DNA from: Isochrysis galbana
Lineage: Eukaryota > Haptophyta > Isochrysidales > Isochrysidaceae
Direction: 5' to 3'
DNA length: 64,000 nucleotides
Assembly (NCBI GenBank): GCA_018136815.1
Contig: CM030940.1
Span: 4,534,166-4,598,165, forward strand
Shown here: positions 62,224 to 64,000 of the stretch, in pieces
Layout: each line of letters starts with the position of its first letter
Numbering within the stretch: position 1 is the stretch's first letter
Notes under the pieces: generated by a model
What the model was told of the DNA's origin: nothing
The model's input: the letters and a program-made list of their open reading frames with translations, nothing else
Databases searched by the model: none
Made by a program: the position numbers and the translations under genes

Positions 62224-64000
62224 CTAGTAGTCTCCCTTGCTCTCGGCGAACTTCTTTTCCTTTTTCAATTCCTCGACCTCGGAAGAATCCTCAGGGAGCA
62301 AAAGGTTCAGGAAGAGCGCGATGAGGAATCCGATGCAGTACGGCGTCTTGAGGATCATGATGATGGTAGTGCGCGCCGTCTGAGCGCCACTGTAGTACTT
62401 GACGCAGCAGTTGCCGTTGTTGTTTGCACAGGTAGTGACGGTAACCTGGTTGTTTTCTTCAACAGCGGCCGTGTACGTGCCGGAAAGCGCAGTGCAGACA
62501 GCCTCCGAGACGGCCACCTCCGTACCGCCCACGTTGCAAGATTCGGAGCTGATCGTGGTGGTGACTGTGGTGGTGGGGAAGATCTCGCACGTAAGCGACT
62601 TGGGCCAGAATCCCGTGTTGTGAGCTAGGTTGAGCGAGTAGAAGGCAAAGCCACCGCCGCCCTCAAAGAGGTGCGGCTCCATGGCAACACCAAGGCCGAA
62701 TGCGAGCGAGAGCATCAGGATGAACGAGTTTCGGCGCGTGAGGTTTGAGCAGGCGATCTTCATGCCAGAAACGAAGACCATCGTGAAGAGCTGCAGCACC
62801 ATGCCGCCGACGACGCAGATGGGGATTGAGGTGAAAAGGCCGCCCACCTTGCCGAAAATGCCAAACATGATGAGCCAAAAGGCGCACGAGAAGCCCGCCG
62901 AGCGTGAGGCGCAACGTGTGAGCGCGATGACGCCGTTGTTCTGCGAGAAGGTGGTGTTGGGTGGCGTGGTGAGGAGGCAGGCGATGAGAGAGTTCAGACC
63001 GTCGGCGAGGAGCCCGCCCTGTATGCGCGAGTCGACGTCAGAGCGCTCCTCATCCATCGGGAGCTCAGACGCGATGTACGACATGCCAATGTCGCCGACA
63101 GTCTCGGCGGACGAGATGAAGAAGCCGATGAGGATGGGCAGGAAGTACTCGATAGCAAAGCCGAGAGGGAAGGTCTCGATCCACAGGAAGGTGATCGGTT
63201 CAGCATTGGCGATGTTGTCGCTCGAGAAGTAGTAGTACTTCTTGCCTGGGGTGGCATCCGCGAAGCCACCGATGCAAGGCTTGTCAGGCTCAGTGCTGCA
63301 CGTCGTCTTGTCGCCCGCCTTGGCGACGCGGTGCGTGACGCCGGCGAGGAAGCAGCCGAAGGCGAGGCCCCAGAAGAGGAAGGTGGACTTGAGGAAGGGC
63401 GAGCCGAAGAATTGGATGAGCGTGGACATCACGACGACCGAGAAGGCGAGGCCAACATACTCGGGTGAGCCGTAGGGGAGCACCACCTGCCCGTTCTCGT
63501 TGCACAGCTGAGGGCCGAAGAGGCCTGCAGCCATCTTCGACTCGCCATTCTCGCCGCAGAAGACGCCGCCGCCGAAGTATTTGGTGCCCGAAGAGATGAG
63601 ACCGCCACCGATGAGCATCACGGCGGTGCCCGTCACCACCGGCGGGAAGATGCGCTTGAGCGTCTTGGGTGGGATCATCGCAATGCAGACCTCAAGCAGT
63701 GCGCCGACCATGCATGTGCCAAGGAAGCGGCCATAGCCTTTCTTGCCGTAGCCGATGCAGTCGCCGCCGTCGCAGAGGCCAGCGGCCTTGGCGTCCTTGA
63801 TGGACGAAATGACCATGTCGCGCGCTATCGGAAGGAAGGTGAAGGAGGTGCCCATCACCGAGATGAGGCCAGTGCCGAGGTAGTACTTGGTGCCGACGAT
63901 GCGCGCGCGGAAGACTTGCACAATGGTGAGCAGTCCAGATGTGATCCAAGCAGCCGAGACCATGTACTGTTTGGCGGCGCACATCTCCGAATCGAGCTGC
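62224..64000 (-). CDS. NCS2-family xanthine/uric-acid permease (N terminus beyond window)
   Basis: The frame stays open through the window edge; 586 residues follow the first internal Met at 63984. It starts around transmembrane segment 2 (ITSGLLTIVQVF) and shows the NAT/NCS2 signatures: IGFFISSAETVGDIGMS (conserved Glu of the substrate site) and SQNNGVIALTRCASRSAG, matching the Q-N-x-G-x4-T-[RKG] motif of eukaryotic UapA-type proton symporters for xanthine and urate. About 12 helices are predictable from hydrophobicity. It differs from fungal UapA in an inserted Cys-rich loop between the last helices (CEIFPTTTVTTT, CNVGG, CANNNGNCCVKYY) and an acidic cytoplasmic tail. The role is purine scavenging as a nitrogen source at the plasma membrane. 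Confidence 0.93.
   Translation of the reverse strand, partial: QLDSEMCAAKQYMVSAAWITSGLLTIVQVFRARIVGTKYYLGTGLISVMGTSFTFLPIARDMVISSIKDAKAAGLCDGGDCIGYGKKGYGRFLGTCMVGALLEVCIAMIPPKTLKRIFPPVVTGTAVMLIGGGLISSGTKYFGGGVFCGENGESKMAAGLFGPQLCNENGQVVLPYGSPEYVGLAFSVVVMSTLIQFFGSPFLKSTFLFWGLAFGCFLAGVTHRVAKAGDKTTCSTEPDKPCIGGFADATPGKKYYYFSSDNIANAEPITFLWIETFPLGFAIEYFLPILIGFFISSAETVGDIGMSYIASELPMDEERSDVDSRIQGGLLADGLNSLIACLLTTPPNTTFSQNNGVIALTRCASRSAGFSCAFWLIMFGIFGKVGGLFTSIPICVVGGMVLQLFTMVFVSGMKIACSNLTRRNSFILMLSLAFGLGVAMEPHLFEGGGGFAFYSLNLAHNTGFWPKSLTCEIFPTTTVTTTISSESCNVGGTEVAVSEAVCTALSGTYTAAVEENNQVTVTTCANNNGNCCVKYYSGAQTARTTIIMILKTPYCIGFLIALFLNLLLPEDSSEVEELKKEKKFAESKGDY

Overview
This window is nuclear DNA from a eukaryote, most likely a GC-rich marine microalga. 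A haptophyte-type alga fits best, but that assignment is an inference. The reasons are: spliced genes with short introns, mostly GTGCGC/GTGAGA-type donors plus one GC-AG intron; a proline-rich (PPPSPPP) cell-surface protein; a eukaryotic ribosomal protein; a eukaryotic complex I subunit; and a dense mix of Ty3/gypsy, LINE and hAT elements. Two runs of exactly 100 N (37249-37348, 51401-51500) are assembly gaps.

Host genes occupy a minority of the window. From left to right: a 334-aa unknown with one membrane anchor (4553-5557); a family-31 glycosyltransferase (9821-10684); a five-exon AGC kinase whose N-terminal half resembles the dynein stalk (11955-15318); a two-exon GH5-like, Pro-rich membrane-anchored protein (19120-22342); a three-exon TMEM128-like protein (23410-24295, minus); a two-exon SLC35B-like nucleotide-sugar/PAPS transporter (30546-31980, minus); ribosomal protein eL18 in three exons (38857-39649); a tiny two-exon NDUFA1-like complex I subunit (54474-54902); and the 3' part of an NCS2 xanthine/urate permease (62224 to beyond 64000, minus). 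They do not form a pathway, although the glycosyltransferase, GH5-like protein and sugar transporter are all secretory-route or cell-surface functions.

Most of the rest is transposon. A Ty3/gypsy retrotransposon (40596-51400) has a gag gene and a 2.1-kb-residue pol ORF that carries, upstream of the protease, a DNA cytosine-methyltransferase-like domain of the type known from bacteriophages. An opposite-strand deletion derivative (6717-8765) lacks it. A second Ty3/gypsy family is present as LTR, leader, gag-start and pol fragments. A LINE family (ORF1 with a C-terminal Cys/His region, ORF2 with endonuclease) has at least nine fragments, including an endonuclease fused in frame to the C-terminal tail with the reverse transcriptase deleted, and a head-to-tail tandem. 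A hAT family (TIR TAGGGCGGTCAAACAGG) has one complete non-autonomous copy with an 8-bp target duplication and a paralogous empty site in the same window. Nested insertions are clear: hAT into LINE, and Ty3/gypsy into hAT.

The most notable observations are the retrotransposon-borne methyltransferase, the dynein-stalk/AGC-kinase fusion, the GH5-like protein that has lost both catalytic glutamates, and a ~75-bp element shared immediately upstream of two unrelated genes.
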